From Bacillota bacterium (GTDB taxonomy: Bacteria; Bacillota; Clostridia; Christensenellales; QALW01): a stretch of 35,152 nt of DNA. Position 1 is the stretch's first letter. The number at the start of each line of letters is the position of its first letter. Where the stretch lies: contig JAQXIQ010000040.1 of the NCBI GenBank assembly GCA_029007865.1, positions 1-35,152 of the forward strand. Reading direction: 5' to 3'. The notes under the pieces are model-generated. The model saw only the letters and a program-made list of their open reading frames with translations, did not search any database and was not told the origin of the DNA. The translations under genes and the position numbers were made by a program. Positions 1-8,580 of this stretch are shown here, piece after piece.

Positions 1-65
1 ACTGATCTTCACCACAACTATCCATTCATGCGCAGATCAATTTAATATGCTATCAGCTCACCTAT

Positions 66-95
66 ATTATAATATTATAAATATACCCGCGTCAA
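66..95 (-). promoter_or_regulatory. Putative sigma-A promoter reading out of the left edge
   Basis: On the minus strand there is a TTGACG at 95-90, an 18-base spacer and a TATAAT at 71-66. It would drive a gene lying to the left of the window. No coding start is visible before the edge. Confidence 0.5.
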
Positions 96-187
96 TAGGG
101 CAAATGCGGAATAGTTGTAAAATAGTTGTAATTTTTCATTGCGAAATCATATAGCGGCAGGAAAGCTGAGCGTGCCGCCCCTGGCAT

Positions 188-214
188 AAAAAAACACCCG
201 CCTTGCGGTGGGTG
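188..214 (-). terminator. Intrinsic terminator after HU
   Basis: The 8-bp stem at 195-202 and 207-214 has a 4-base loop and one G-U pair. On the minus strand it is followed by seven T residues (194-188). It lies 18 bases after the HU stop. Confidence 0.85.
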
Positions 215-231
215 CATAAGTGAAAGCTTGA

Positions 232-504
232 TTATTGTACGGAATCCTTAAGAGCCTTGCCGGCCTTAAAGGAGATTACCTTGCTGGCGGGAATGTCCAT
301 CTTGGCCTTGGTAGCGGGATTGACGGCCGTCCTTGCGGCGCGCTCCTTAACCTCAAAAGAGCCAAAGCCCATAATCTGCACCTTATCACCGTTTTTAAGA
401 GCCTCGCCGATAATGGAAATAACGGCGCTGACTGCCTTTTCAGCTTCCTTCTTGGTCATACCGTTCTGCTCTGCAAGAGCGTTGATCAAATCAGCCTTAT
501 TCAT
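232..504 (-). CDS. hup: HU-family nucleoid DNA-binding protein
   Basis: A 90-residue histone-like protein that bends and compacts DNA as a dimer in the nucleoid. The start MNKADLINAL, the helical N-terminal half and the GFGSFEVKERAART arm segment are diagnostic of the HU/IHF fold. The usual RxGRNPxTG of the DNA-contacting arm is changed here to RTAVNPATKAKM, but the conserved proline and the C-terminal SFKAGKALKD are kept. This start is preferred to an ATG 69 bases upstream because a GGAGGAA ribosome site sits directly before it (517-511 on the minus strand) and the length matches the family. The gene is monocistronic, with its own strong promoter and terminator. Confidence 0.96.
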   Translation of the reverse strand: MNKADLINALAEQNGMTKKEAEKAVSAVISIIGEALKNGDKVQIMGFGSFEVKERAARTAVNPATKAKMDIPASKVISFKAGKALKDSVQ

Positions 505-594
505 CAATGATTCCTCCGTAATAAATAATATTTTTGATTCAAAAGCAAAAAATATAATGTCAGAGCCGCTCATTCAGCCCTTGACTTGATAACA

Positions 595-623
595 ATTCTA
601 CACGAAAAGAGCCTATATGTCAA
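595..623 (-). promoter_or_regulatory. HU promoter
   Basis: On the minus strand TTGACA (623-618), a 17-base spacer and TAGAAT (600-595) form a near-consensus sigma-A promoter. Transcription would begin near 588, giving a leader of about 85 bases. This fits an abundant protein. The remainder of the 505-850 gap shows no gene; it is AT-rich up to the hairpin at 791. Confidence 0.8.
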
Positions 624-781
624 TAGCGTTTTGAAAAAAATACATATTTATTCCTGTTTTGCTTTTCCGCATCGAAATAATTATTGCCCGGCGCAGTAAG
701 ATTATTCCGTTATTTTTTGCACCCGCACGGGCAAAAACCGTCCTTTTTGAGCAAAAAACGGCTCTTTTACCGGGCAGAGAG

Positions 782-824
782 AAAAAACAGGCCGGGGCGC
801 CCTGCGGCGGATGCCCCGGCTTTT
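782..824. terminator. Bidirectional terminator downstream of the aldolase gene
   Basis: A perfect 8-bp GC stem (791-798 with 813-820) is flanked by A6 on the left and T4 on the right, so it can work on both strands. On the minus strand it lies about 30 bases after the aldolase stop. Confidence 0.75.
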
Positions 825-850
825 GACTGCTGCGGCGCCGCCGCATGCAC

Positions 851-2143
851 TTAATCGGTGAGATTGAAGTCCTTTTCTATCTGCTTGACCTCATCGTCGG
901 TGATGACGGCAGGCTGACCCACCTGCGCGCAGCAGATAAGAGACCTTGCCGTAAACTCGGCCACCTCAAGGCGGTCAAAGGCGTTAATAAGGCTGGCTCC
1001 GGTGAGAATTACGCTGTCGTTTTCTATGATGATCATGGGTACGCTGTTGCAGAAGGTCTTGGCAGTGCCCAGTATATCGGTGTAGCTGGAGCCGAAGGGC
1101 AGCTTCTTGGCCTTTCTGAGCATAATATAGCTCTCGGGTATGGTTCTGGAGTCGAATACCTCGTCGGTAACGGCATAGGCCATGATATACTGCGGATAGG
1201 CAATTATTATGGAGTTCACATCGGGGTGAGTCTCATATATGGTTTTATGCAGCAGTACCGAACGCGAAGGCTTCTTGCCGTCCTCGCAGCGTCCGTTTTT
1301 GATAAGCACCAGATCCTCCGGCTCAAGATATGCCCTGTCCTGCTGATACGGCGTAATGATGAAGGAGCCGTCGGACAGCCTTGTGGAGAAGGTACCCTGA
1401 GTGGAAGCGATAAGGCGCTGAGCGTACGCACGGTGTATCAGCTTGCACATCTCGCGGCGTGCGGCGCGCTCCTCGATGGTGTGGAACTTGACCTCAAAGG
1501 TGTCCAGCAGCGGCAGTATGCGCGCGGCGGAAAGATCTATCTGCTGTTGGGTAAGAGTCCTGGGAGTACCGATGCGGGCCGCATCTATCTGCAGCTTTGC
1601 GCAGTGCTCCAGAGTCTCAAACTTCATAAACGCACTGAAGATATCCTTATCGCCGCAGACAACGCCGTGGTTCCACATCATAACGGTATTGTGTCCGTTT
1701 TCAAACTCCTTGGCGATCCTGTCGCCCAGAGCCTTGGAGCCCGGCACCTCATAACCCGCAACTCCGACCTCGCCCACCACAATGGCGGCATTGGGCACTA
1801 TCTTGACATCGGGCACTCTGCGCACCAGGCTGAAGGCCACGCATGCCGGCGGATGCGCGTGTACTACCGCCTTAATGTCGGGGCGGATCTGGTAAATGTG
1901 GCGGTGGAACGGCAGCTCCACCGAGGGCTTATGAATGCCGATAACCGTGCCGTCCGGCTTTATCTGCATAATATCCTGACGGGTAAGACTGCCCTTGTCG
2001 ATACTGCTGGGCGTTATCCATATATCGCCGTTATCATCCATTATTGACAGGTTACCGCCGCTGGTGGTGGTCAGCCCGTTCTTATATATCCTCTCCATGA
2101 ACATTACAAGCTGGTCTGCAGGATGCATTAGCTCAAATTTCAT
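851..2143 (-). CDS. Class II aldolase/adducin-family protein, two tandem domains
   Basis: A 430-residue protein with two class II aldolase modules. This family includes L-fuculose-1-phosphate and L-rhamnulose-1-phosphate aldolases, zinc enzymes that cleave a deoxy-sugar phosphate to dihydroxyacetone phosphate and lactaldehyde. The first module (about 1-200) carries the full site: GGNLS at 29-33, the catalytic-type Glu76 in SVELPFH, zinc histidines H95 and H97 in HAHP, and H159 in WNHG. The second module (about 225-420) keeps the fold but has SRSVLLH where the Glu should be, AYP in place of HAHP, and no NHG. Only the first half is expected to be catalytic. The rhamnosidase gene 1.5 kb away suggests deoxy-sugar catabolism, but the substrate is an inference. 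The start is ATG with a GAAAGGAAGG ribosome site. Confidence 0.85.
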   Translation of the reverse strand: MKFELMHPADQLVMFMERIYKNGLTTTSGGNLSIMDDNGDIWITPSSIDKGSLTRQDIMQIKPDGTVIGIHKPSVELPFHRHIYQIRPDIKAVVHAHPPACVAFSLVRRVPDVKIVPNAAIVVGEVGVAGYEVPGSKALGDRIAKEFENGHNTVMMWNHGVVCGDKDIFSAFMKFETLEHCAKLQIDAARIGTPRTLTQQQIDLSAARILPLLDTFEVKFHTIEERAARREMCKLIHRAYAQRLIASTQGTFSTRLSDGSFIITPYQQDRAYLEPEDLVLIKNGRCEDGKKPSRSVLLHKTIYETHPDVNSIIIAYPQYIMAYAVTDEVFDSRTIPESYIMLRKAKKLPFGSSYTDILGTAKTFCNSVPMIIIENDSVILTGASLINAFDRLEVAEFTARSLICCAQVGQPAVITDDEVKQIEKDFNLTD

Positions 2144-2176
2144 ATTGTAAACCTTCCTTTCTGTTTTTGTGGCTAT

Positions 2177-2205
2177 ATTATATCCTTATTTGATTATTAT
2201 GGCAA
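2177..2205 (-). promoter_or_regulatory. Promoter of the aldolase gene
   Basis: On the minus strand TTGCCA (2205-2200), a 17-base spacer and TATAAT (2182-2177) lie about 35 bases before the aldolase start codon. Confidence 0.7.
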
Positions 2206-2392
2206 TTAAAATCAATCAATTTTTATCGTTTTGCATTTTATTTATTTTTTTCCTGCATTTTTTGCTGCAGCCTGCGTTATATTCCCGTCTCTTCGGGCAG
2301 AATCCTGCACGGCGCGGCGCCGAAATGCTCATGCCGCGCACCCGGTCATGCGGCCGTTTTTTATTATCCGCATTCCGCGCGGTTTTTACACG

Positions 2393-2471
2393 GGTTTTCT
2401 CCGCATTGCATGGGTTTTTCAAAATAATTCAAAGAGTATGAGCAAGCAGCGGTTTTCTCCGCATTGCATGG
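2393..2471. repeat. 21-bp direct repeat in the aldolase-degV intergenic region
   Basis: The same 21 bases occur at 2393-2413 and 2451-2471, offset by 58 bases. The shared core is CTCCGCATTGCATGG followed by T-rich sequence. The 2144-2610 gap holds no convincing gene. Apart from this repeat and the two flanking promoters it is T-rich on the plus strand and otherwise featureless. Confidence 0.8.
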
Positions 2472-2544
2472 TTTTTTGCCAAAACGGCGTCCGCAAACCG
2501 GTGCCAAATTGTAAACAAATAATAAACAATACGCTTTTATGTAG

Positions 2545-2573
2545 TTTTAATTACTATATGATGTTATTATAAT
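2545..2573 (+). promoter_or_regulatory. Probable degV promoter
   Basis: A perfect TATAAT at 2568-2573 lies 37 bases before the degV start. The matching -35 region (TTTTAA at 2545-2550, 17-base spacer) is poor, so only the -10 is well supported. Confidence 0.45.
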
Positions 2574-2610
2574 AGCGTTTTTATATATTTTTATTCAGGA
2601 GGCTTTACAA

Positions 2611-3459
2611 ATGGCGGTTAAAATCATAACGGACAGCACCTGTGACCTGAGCGCCCTGCAAAAAGAGCAGCTGGGCGTTACGGTGCTGCCCCTGAGCGTA
2701 TATTTCGGCAATGACGAGTACAGGGACGGCGTGGATATCACCCCGTCGGAATTCTTTGAAAAGCTGGAGAGTATGGAGGACGGCAAGCTGCCCACCACCT
2801 CTCAGGTAAATCCCGCGGCATTTGAGGCCGCCTTCCGCAGCGCCACGGAAAACGGAGATCAGGCGGTGGGGATATTTATTTCCTCCAGGATAAGCGGCAC
2901 ATATCAGTCCGCCTGCATTGCCAGGGACACGGTAAGCAACGGCAGGATATTCGTGGTGGACTCCAAGGTCGCCACGATGGGGCTTGCCCTTATGGTACAG
3001 ACCGCTTGCCGTATGCGCGACGAGGGCGCAGGCGCCGCCGAAATAGCACAGCGGCTCACCCAGCTGAGCGACAGAGTGCGCTTTATCTGCGTTGTGGATA
3101 CCCTCAAATATCTCAGAATGGGGGGCAGAATATCCTCGGTGATAGCCGGGATAGGCGGCGTTCTGGACCTTAAGCCCGTAGTGGTAATGACGCAAGGCAT
3201 AATAAAGGCCGTGGATGTGGGCAAGGGGCATAAGCGTGCGGTCAAAAAGCTGCTGTCCCTGGTGGAAAAGGACGAGCCGGATTTTTCCATGGGCACAAGC
3301 GCCGCCCATTCCGCCGCGCCCGCCCTGTTTGAGGATTTTCTTGCATCTCTTAAGGACAGGTTCGGAGAGCTGTCCCCTCTCAGGATAGACCTGGGAGCCG
3401 CCATAGGAGTCTACGCCGGCCCGGGCTGTGTGGGGCTGTCCTATTTTTCCGGCAGGTAG
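2611..3459 (+). CDS. DegV family (FakB-like) fatty-acid-binding protein
   Basis: A 282-residue soluble DegV protein. These bind a single fatty acid, and FakB members present it to the FakA kinase for phospholipid synthesis. The N-terminal domain starts with KIITDSTCDL, and PTTSQVNPAAF (about residues 61-71) and SSRISGTYQSA are the typical lipid-carboxylate-binding segments. DTLKYLRMGGRIS marks the start of the second domain. Full family length. An AGGAGG at 2597-2602 sits 8 bases before ATG. It appears monocistronic and no fakA lies nearby, so the acyl substrate and partner are unknown. Confidence 0.93.
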   Translation: MAVKIITDSTCDLSALQKEQLGVTVLPLSVYFGNDEYRDGVDITPSEFFEKLESMEDGKLPTTSQVNPAAFEAAFRSATENGDQAVGIFISSRISGTYQSACIARDTVSNGRIFVVDSKVATMGLALMVQTACRMRDEGAGAAEIAQRLTQLSDRVRFICVVDTLKYLRMGGRISSVIAGIGGVLDLKPVVVMTQGIIKAVDVGKGHKRAVKKLLSLVEKDEPDFSMGTSAAHSAAPALFEDFLASLKDRFGELSPLRIDLGAAIGVYAGPGCVGLSYFSGR

Positions 3460-3587
3460 CCGCCGCAAGGCACAAACGCCGCTCCTGTGCGGTATGCCGC
3501 GCGGCACGCCGGGTTAGTTATGTGCTAAAACCCCGAAAACAGGGCTATATTGGTTATGATTGTGCTAGTTTTTGTTATAAAAATGAT

Positions 3588-3616
3588 TTGATTATTACCC
3601 GGAATATTGATAGAAT
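3588..3616 (+). promoter_or_regulatory. Promoter of the rhamnosidase gene
   Basis: TTGATT (3588-3593), a 17-base spacer and TAGAAT (3611-3616) are followed by a GGAGGT ribosome site at 3643-3648 and the ATG at 3655. Confidence 0.7.
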
Positions 3617-3654
3617 ATATGCAACTTAACCTGTAATATTTCGGAGGTAATTAT

Positions 3655-6372
3655 ATGTCAGAACCATTAAGAGCAACGGCGCTCAAATGCGAATACTTTG
3701 ACCGCCCGCTGGGCATAGATACGCCGTCCCCCCGCATATCCTGGATCCCGGTTCAGGAGGGGCGCGCACGCCGCCAGACCGGCTACCGCATCGTGGTGGG
3801 CACCATGCACGATGTTGTGGCCATAGGCGAGGGCAATATGTGGGACTCCGGCTTCGTTCGCTCGCGCAGCTGTTCAAATATAGTTTATGACGGCGCTCCC
3901 CTGCAGAGCGGCACCCGCTATTATTTCAGCGTACAGCTCCTGGACGCAGACGGCGTAAAGGGCCCCATAAGCGAGGTCTCATATTTTGAAACCGCCCTTA
4001 TGCACCAGAGCGACTGGAAGGGCTGCTTTATCGGCATGCCGGACCAGGGGCGCAATCAGCCGGCACAGCTTATGCGCCGCGAGTTCACGCTGGAAAAGGA
4101 CATTGCAAGGGCCAGAGCATACGTTGCGGGGCTGGGCTACTACGAGCTGCATATAAACGGCAGACGGGTAGGCGACCGCGTAATGGAGCCCGGCTTTACC
4201 GACTACTCCAAGCGCATTTTTTACTCCACTTACGATGTTACCGACTTTCTGGTAAAGGGCGAAAACTGCGTGGGCGCGCATGTGGGCTCGGGCTGGTATA
4301 CCCATCCCTGCTTTATCCTGCAGCTCAACGTGGAGTTTACCGACGGCACCCGCACCAGCGTTTATACCGAGCCCGGCAAATGGGATATGTTTATAAGCCC
4401 GGTGACCCACACCAACATCTATATGGGAGAAATGTACGACACCCGCTTTGAGGTGCCGGGCTGGGATACCGTCAGTCCCGGGCTTATCGACCGCTTCCCA
4501 AGACAGGGCTGGAAGGTCTATGCCATTTTCACGCCCTCCCCGTTCGACGCGCAGGAGAACCCGGTGTATGCCGACGTATACCACCGCTCCTTTGTCGCCC
4601 TGGAAGCCGCTCATCCCGGCGGAAAGCTGGAGGCGCAGCCCATAGAGCCCATACGCGTGGTACGCACGGTGCATCCGGTGCGCATCACAAGTCCCAAGGA
4701 GGGCATATACGTCGCCGATTTCGGCGAGAATGTCGCCGGCTGGGTACGCTTCCGCACCGTTGCTGAGGAGGGCGACGTGGTGGCCCTGCGCCATTCCGAG
4801 ATACTCTTTGACGACGGCACCATCAACCAGAGCTATCTGATAGCCGCGGAGCTCTACGGCAGCGGCGCCCAGATGCAGACGGATTATTACCGTCTCAGAA
4901 AGGGCGTAAACGAATTCGAGCCCAAGTTCACCTATCACGGCTTCCGCTTCGTACAGCTTGAGGGCTTCCGCTCCATGCCGGATGCCAAGGATATATGCGC
5001 CTGCGTAGTGCATTCCGACGTTAAGCAGCGCGGCTTCTTCAGCTGCTCCGATATGCTTATTAACACGCTGCAGGACAATATTCTGCGCACCGAAACGGAC
5101 AACCTGCACTCCATTCCCACCGACTGCCCGCAGCGCGACGAGCGCATGGGCTGGCTCAACGATATGACGGTGCGCTATGAGGAGGCCGTTTATAACTTTG
5201 ACATGGTGCATCTGTACGAAAAGTGGGCCCAGGATATTTCCGATGCGCAGGAGCCCGTCTCCGGCGCCATTCCGGACACCGCGCCCCTCAAGCGCGGACA
5301 GCGCCCCGGCGACCCCTGCACCGCTTCGTATCTGCTGGTGTCCAACGGTCTTCTTGATCACTGCGGCGATATACGCACCGTAGAGCGCCAGTACGAAAGC
5401 TATAAAAAGTGGGTCAATTACCTGTACCGCCAGAGCATTGACGGCATACTGACCTACAGCTACTGGGGTGACTGGGCAGGCCCCAAGGATTACACCACCC
5501 GCCAGATGTGCGACGCAATAAGCGCCATAACGCCGGGCGAGCTTATAAGCACCGGATATCTGTACTATGAGCTCAGGCTTATGGAAAAGTACGCTCAGCT
5601 TGTCAGAAAGGAGGACGCCGCGGATTTTGCCGCCCGCGCCCAGGAGATAAAGCAGGCCTTTAACGATAAATTCTTTAACGAAGAAAAGGGCAGCTACTCC
5701 ACCGGCTCTCAGGCCTGCAACGCCTTCGCCCTCTTTTTGGACGTCGTGCCCCAGGGCAGAGAGGCCGAGGTGGCAGCGGCGCTCAATGCCGATGTTGTAG
5801 CACACGATTATCACCTGACTACCGGCAACCTCTGCACCAAGTATGTGCCGGAGCAGCTTACCCGCTACGGCTATACCGACACCGTTTTCAAGCTCATCAC
5901 CCAGACCACATATCCCAGCTGGGGCTATATGATAAGCATGGGCGCCACAACTATATGGGAGCGTTGGGAATATGCCACCTCTCAGGGCATGAACTCCCAC
6001 AACCACCCCATGTACGCCTCCATAAGCGCTTATTTCTACAAGTACCTGGCAGGCATCACGGTGGGCGGCGCTTCCGGCTTTGACAGCTTTACTCTCTGCC
6101 CGTACATACCCACCGGCCTGGAATACGCCAAGGCAGAGCTGGACACCGTCCGCGGCAGGGTGTCAAGCGCCTGGAAAAAGGAGGACGGCGGCATAACCTT
6201 TGACTTTGAGATCCCCGTGGGCAGCGAGGCGGAATGCCTGCTCCCCGAGGGCGAGATAACGGAAAACGGTGCGCCTCTGCAGTCCGGCAGCGGCATCAGC
6301 GTCATAGGCCCCAGACAGGGACGAATGGCACTGCGCCTGGGCTCCGGCAAATATACCTTCAAAGTGCGTTAA
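3655..6372 (+). CDS. Alpha-L-rhamnosidase, glycoside hydrolase family 78
   Basis: A 905-residue inverting exo-glycosidase that removes terminal alpha-L-rhamnose from plant glycosides and polysaccharides. The N-terminus (KCEYFDRPLGIDTPSPRISW) is the usual GH78 beta-sandwich. A carbohydrate-binding-like N-domain follows (about 135-310), then a second beta domain, the (alpha/alpha)6 catalytic barrel (about 450-790) and a C-terminal beta domain. The catalytic region contains DCPQRDERMGW at 490-500, with acidic residues typical of the active site, and the TIWERWE segment at 766-772 with the likely general-base Glu769. There is no signal peptide or anchor, so it should act in the cytoplasm on imported rhamnosides. 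It has its own promoter and a strong terminator. The nearby class II aldolase could handle a deoxy-sugar product. Confidence 0.94.
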   Translation: MSEPLRATALKCEYFDRPLGIDTPSPRISWIPVQEGRARRQTGYRIVVGTMHDVVAIGEGNMWDSGFVRSRSCSNIVYDGAPLQSGTRYYFSVQLLDADGVKGPISEVSYFETALMHQSDWKGCFIGMPDQGRNQPAQLMRREFTLEKDIARARAYVAGLGYYELHINGRRVGDRVMEPGFTDYSKRIFYSTYDVTDFLVKGENCVGAHVGSGWYTHPCFILQLNVEFTDGTRTSVYTEPGKWDMFISPVTHTNIYMGEMYDTRFEVPGWDTVSPGLIDRFPRQGWKVYAIFTPSPFDAQENPVYADVYHRSFVALEAAHPGGKLEAQPIEPIRVVRTVHPVRITSPKEGIYVADFGENVAGWVRFRTVAEEGDVVALRHSEILFDDGTINQSYLIAAELYGSGAQMQTDYYRLRKGVNEFEPKFTYHGFRFVQLEGFRSMPDAKDICACVVHSDVKQRGFFSCSDMLINTLQDNILRTETDNLHSIPTDCPQRDERMGWLNDMTVRYEEAVYNFDMVHLYEKWAQDISDAQEPVSGAIPDTAPLKRGQRPGDPCTASYLLVSNGLLDHCGDIRTVERQYESYKKWVNYLYRQSIDGILTYSYWGDWAGPKDYTTRQMCDAISAITPGELISTGYLYYELRLMEKYAQLVRKEDAADFAARAQEIKQAFNDKFFNEEKGSYSTGSQACNAFALFLDVVPQGREAEVAAALNADVVAHDYHLTTGNLCTKYVPEQLTRYGYTDTVFKLITQTTYPSWGYMISMGATTIWERWEYATSQGMNSHNHPMYASISAYFYKYLAGITVGGASGFDSFTLCPYIPTGLEYAKAELDTVRGRVSSAWKKEDGGITFDFEIPVGSEAECLLPEGEITENGAPLQSGSGISVIGPRQGRMALRLGSGKYTFKVR

Positions 6373-6424
6373 AGCACGCGGCAGCCTGCCCGGAAAGCAG
6401 CGCCCCGAAGCTATATAAGACAAA

Positions 6425-6470
6425 ACTACCCGAAGAAGAGAAAAAAGCTCTTTTCCGGGTAGTATTTTTA
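6425..6470 (+). terminator. Intrinsic terminator after the rhamnosidase
   Basis: A long hairpin pairs ACTACCCG and a GAAGAG-type extension with GCTCTTTTCCGGGTAGT, followed by ATTTTTATT. It lies about 50 bases after the stop. Confidence 0.85.
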
Positions 6471-6480
6471 TTCCGTGATA

Positions 6481-6524
6481 AGCCTTGCGGCGGCAGTAAT
6501 ACAGCCTTGCGGCGGCAGTAATAA
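6481..6524. repeat. 22-bp tandem duplication
   Basis: Two copies of a 22-base unit starting AGCCTTGCGGCGGCAGTAAT lie at 6481-6502 and 6503-6524, differing only in the last base. It is noncoding, between two terminators. Confidence 0.9.
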
Positions 6525-6537
6525 TAAAGCCTGCCGC

Positions 6538-6577
6538 AAAAGTAAAACTGCCCGGGTGTCCTTCACGGCACCCGGGC
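6538..6577 (-). terminator. Terminator-like hairpin after the small membrane gene
   Basis: A perfect 9-bp GC stem (6550-6558 with 6569-6577) is followed on the minus strand by AGTTTTACTTTT. On the plus strand a T7 tract occurs only 13 bases beyond the stem, so the minus direction fits better. Confidence 0.55.
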
Positions 6578-6638
6578 AATGTATTGCTGTTTTTTTGTTT
6601 TAAGCGCACCTGCGCGCAAGCATCACGGCCGCCGGCTC

Positions 6639-6902
6639 TCAGCGCCTGTATCTGTCTGCGCCGCTGCGCGTCTGCCTGCGCTCCGCGTTTCTTCCGGAAG
6701 CGGCGTCTCTGTCCGCACGGTACATATCCGCGACGTACAGCCCGCCCGTAACCATGGACAGCACCGACCAGATGAAAAGCAGGGTAAGCGATATCTCGTT
6801 ATTGATAAAATTCATCGCGTCATTAAAATAGTTTATAATGGAAAAGGTCAGAAACATACCCCCCAGTATAATACAGCAATGAGCCAATATCTTTTTAACC
6901 AT
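6639..6902 (-). CDS. Small membrane protein of unknown function, two transmembrane helices
   Basis: An 87-residue protein with hydrophobic segments at about residues 5-25 and 38-58, then a very basic, arginine-rich C-terminal tail. The tail would face the cytoplasm by the positive-inside rule. I do not recognise the family. The reading frame is supported by an AAAGGA ribosome site 7 bases before ATG, a promoter just upstream and a terminator hairpin downstream. It lies 70 bases after the solute-binding lipoprotein gene and could also be cotranscribed with it. No function can be assigned. Confidence 0.65.
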   Translation of the reverse strand: MVKKILAHCCIILGGMFLTFSIINYFNDAMNFINNEISLTLLFIWSVLSMVTGGLYVADMYRADRDAASGRNAERRQTRSGADRYRR

Positions 6903-6940
6903 AATCCTATCCTTTCTGAAAACCTTGTATTGCCGCTTTT

Positions 6941-6969
6941 ATTATAATACATCTCAGGGAAATAATAAA
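6941..6969 (-). promoter_or_regulatory. Possible promoter of the small membrane protein gene
   Basis: On the minus strand TTTATT (6969-6964), a 17-base spacer and TATAAT (6946-6941) lie in the 70-base gap before the gene. The -10 is perfect and the -35 weak. Confidence 0.4.
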
Positions 6970-6972
6970 GCG

Positions 6973-8580
6973 CTATTTATCTTTATCGATATACCATTTA
7001 TCAATATTCTCGTAAACTCTCAGATCCCTGTTTATCCCGGTGGGGACAAGGCTGTCCCTGTGCAGCAGGGTATGGGAAAAGCCGATAAGTCCTATCTGGG
7101 GCAGCTGCTGAGCCACATATTGCTGCAGACGCCCGTAAACCTCGGCATACTCCTCCCTGGTGCGCGCCGAATCCAGCTCGTCTAGCAACCCGTCGCATAC
7201 CGCATCGGAGTACCCCATTATATTCCCGACGCCGCCCGTTCTGACAGCAAAGGAGACATCGGGCGAGCCCGACAGATAGTATCCGGTAAGCGCCAGGTCA
7301 AACGCCCCGTCCTCTATGGCGGCATTGAGCTGTTCCGCATTCAGGGTCTCCACCTGCAGCTCTATCCCGGCATAGGCAAGCTGCCGCTTTATCATGGCGG
7401 CGGTATCCCGCCGCACAGGGTTGTCGTCGCTGCGCAGCGTGATCAGCCTGAAGGACAGGCGTTTTCCGCCCTTTTCCCTGATGCCGTCCTCACCCGGCGT
7501 CCAACCCGCTTCCTCCAGCAGCTCGCAGGCGGCGGCAAGGGAGTAATCATACCTGGGTATATCGGTATTGTTAAATGCCAGGTCGCTGGCAAACGGGTAT
7601 TCCATGGATATGCCGTGGCTGATATATATGTTTGCTATAATGCTCTTTCTGTCTATGGCATATGATATGGCACGCCGGATGTTCACATCCCTGAGTATCG
7701 CATTCTTAAAATTGGGCGCGATAAAGTCATAGTAATTGGACATATAGCTGTAGCAGGAAACGCCGGAATAGCCGTCGTAAATATCGGTAGTATATATGGC
7801 TGTGGGCACGCAGTCCAGCTCCCCGTTTATAAAAGCGCTTATCGCAGCGGCGTTATCGCTGTACCCTACCGCGCGGATGCGCTCAATATAGGGCTGCTTT
7901 TTCCACCAGTAGGTATTGCGCACCATAACCATGGAGGCCGGACTCATGCTCATGCTCGCCACGGCAAAGCCGCCGCTGCCCACCGGAGTGATATCAGTCT
8001 GTGCCGGAACTCCGGAATAGACCGACTCGGGTATGATGGGTACGCTCAGCGAATAATAAACCGCGTAGCAGGCTTTCTTTACCTCAAAGCGCACCGTATA
8101 GGCGTCGGTTGCCTCGGCGCTCAGGATATATTTGCTTACGGTGGAGTAATATGTCGAATCGGGGCTGTCCAGTATGGTATTAAAGGTAAATACCACATCG
8201 GAGGCGGTAAGCTCGGTGTTGTCATGGAACCGTACGCCGGAGCGCAGACGGACAATCACGCTGTCGCTTTCGGTGTCAAACTCCCAGCTGTTTGCTATGC
8301 TCACCGCCGGAAGCATCTTTTCGTCAATGGCGATAAGAGGCTCAAACAGCATGGAATATATATTGCTCATCTCGGTCTGGCGTATAAACAGCGGATGCGT
8401 GGTATAGGGCTCCGCCGGCATGGGTATCGTTATCTCCCCGCCGCTCTGGGGCAGCCTTGTTACTCCGGGCGCCGCCGTTTCCGTCTGCCCGGCAAAGGGC
8501 GTGGGAGTGACCACCGCCCCGGCATAACAGCCGCCAAGCAGCACGGCGGCAAGCAGAATCGCCGCCAGCTTTTTTGTCAT
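6973..8580 (-). CDS. ABC transporter solute-binding lipoprotein, family 5 (oligopeptide type)
   Basis: A 535-residue extracytoplasmic binding protein anchored by lipid. The N-terminus MTKKLAAILLAAVLLGGC is a lipoprotein signal with a clear LLGGC lipobox. The family 5 signature is seen in PLIAIDEKMLPAVSIANSWEFD, the VRFHDNTELTASDVVFTFNTIL segment, and IRRAISYAIDRKSIIANIY in the second lobe. An in-frame ATG five codons earlier exists. The start at 8580 is preferred because it overlaps the coaE stop as ATGA and has a GGGGTGAG ribosome site. No permease or ATPase genes are adjacent, so it is an orphan binding protein or uses a permease encoded elsewhere. The ligand is unknown; the family binds peptides, nickel or oligosaccharides. 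Confidence 0.9.
   Translation of the reverse strand: MTKKLAAILLAAVLLGGCYAGAVVTPTPFAGQTETAAPGVTRLPQSGGEITIPMPAEPYTTHPLFIRQTEMSNIYSMLFEPLIAIDEKMLPAVSIANSWEFDTESDSVIVRLRSGVRFHDNTELTASDVVFTFNTILDSPDSTYYSTVSKYILSAEATDAYTVRFEVKKACYAVYYSLSVPIIPESVYSGVPAQTDITPVGSGGFAVASMSMSPASMVMVRNTYWWKKQPYIERIRAVGYSDNAAAISAFINGELDCVPTAIYTTDIYDGYSGVSCYSYMSNYYDFIAPNFKNAILRDVNIRRAISYAIDRKSIIANIYISHGISMEYPFASDLAFNNTDIPRYDYSLAAACELLEEAGWTPGEDGIREKGGKRLSFRLITLRSDDNPVRRDTAAMIKRQLAYAGIELQVETLNAEQLNAAIEDGAFDLALTGYYLSGSPDVSFAVRTGGVGNIMGYSDAVCDGLLDELDSARTREEYAEVYGRLQQYVAQQLPQIGLIGFSHTLLHRDSLVPTGINRDLRVYENIDKWYIDKDK

Noticed and set aside
613-846. 77-residue minus-strand frame with a basic N-terminus
   Set aside because: It reads through the bidirectional terminator hairpin and a T-rich spacer; no ribosome site and no conserved pattern.
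3460-3654. Riboswitch or terminator in the degV-rhamnosidase gap
   Set aside because: A GCCGCGCGGC-type palindrome and a CCCCGAAAACAGGG element are present but neither has a T-run or a known aptamer pattern.
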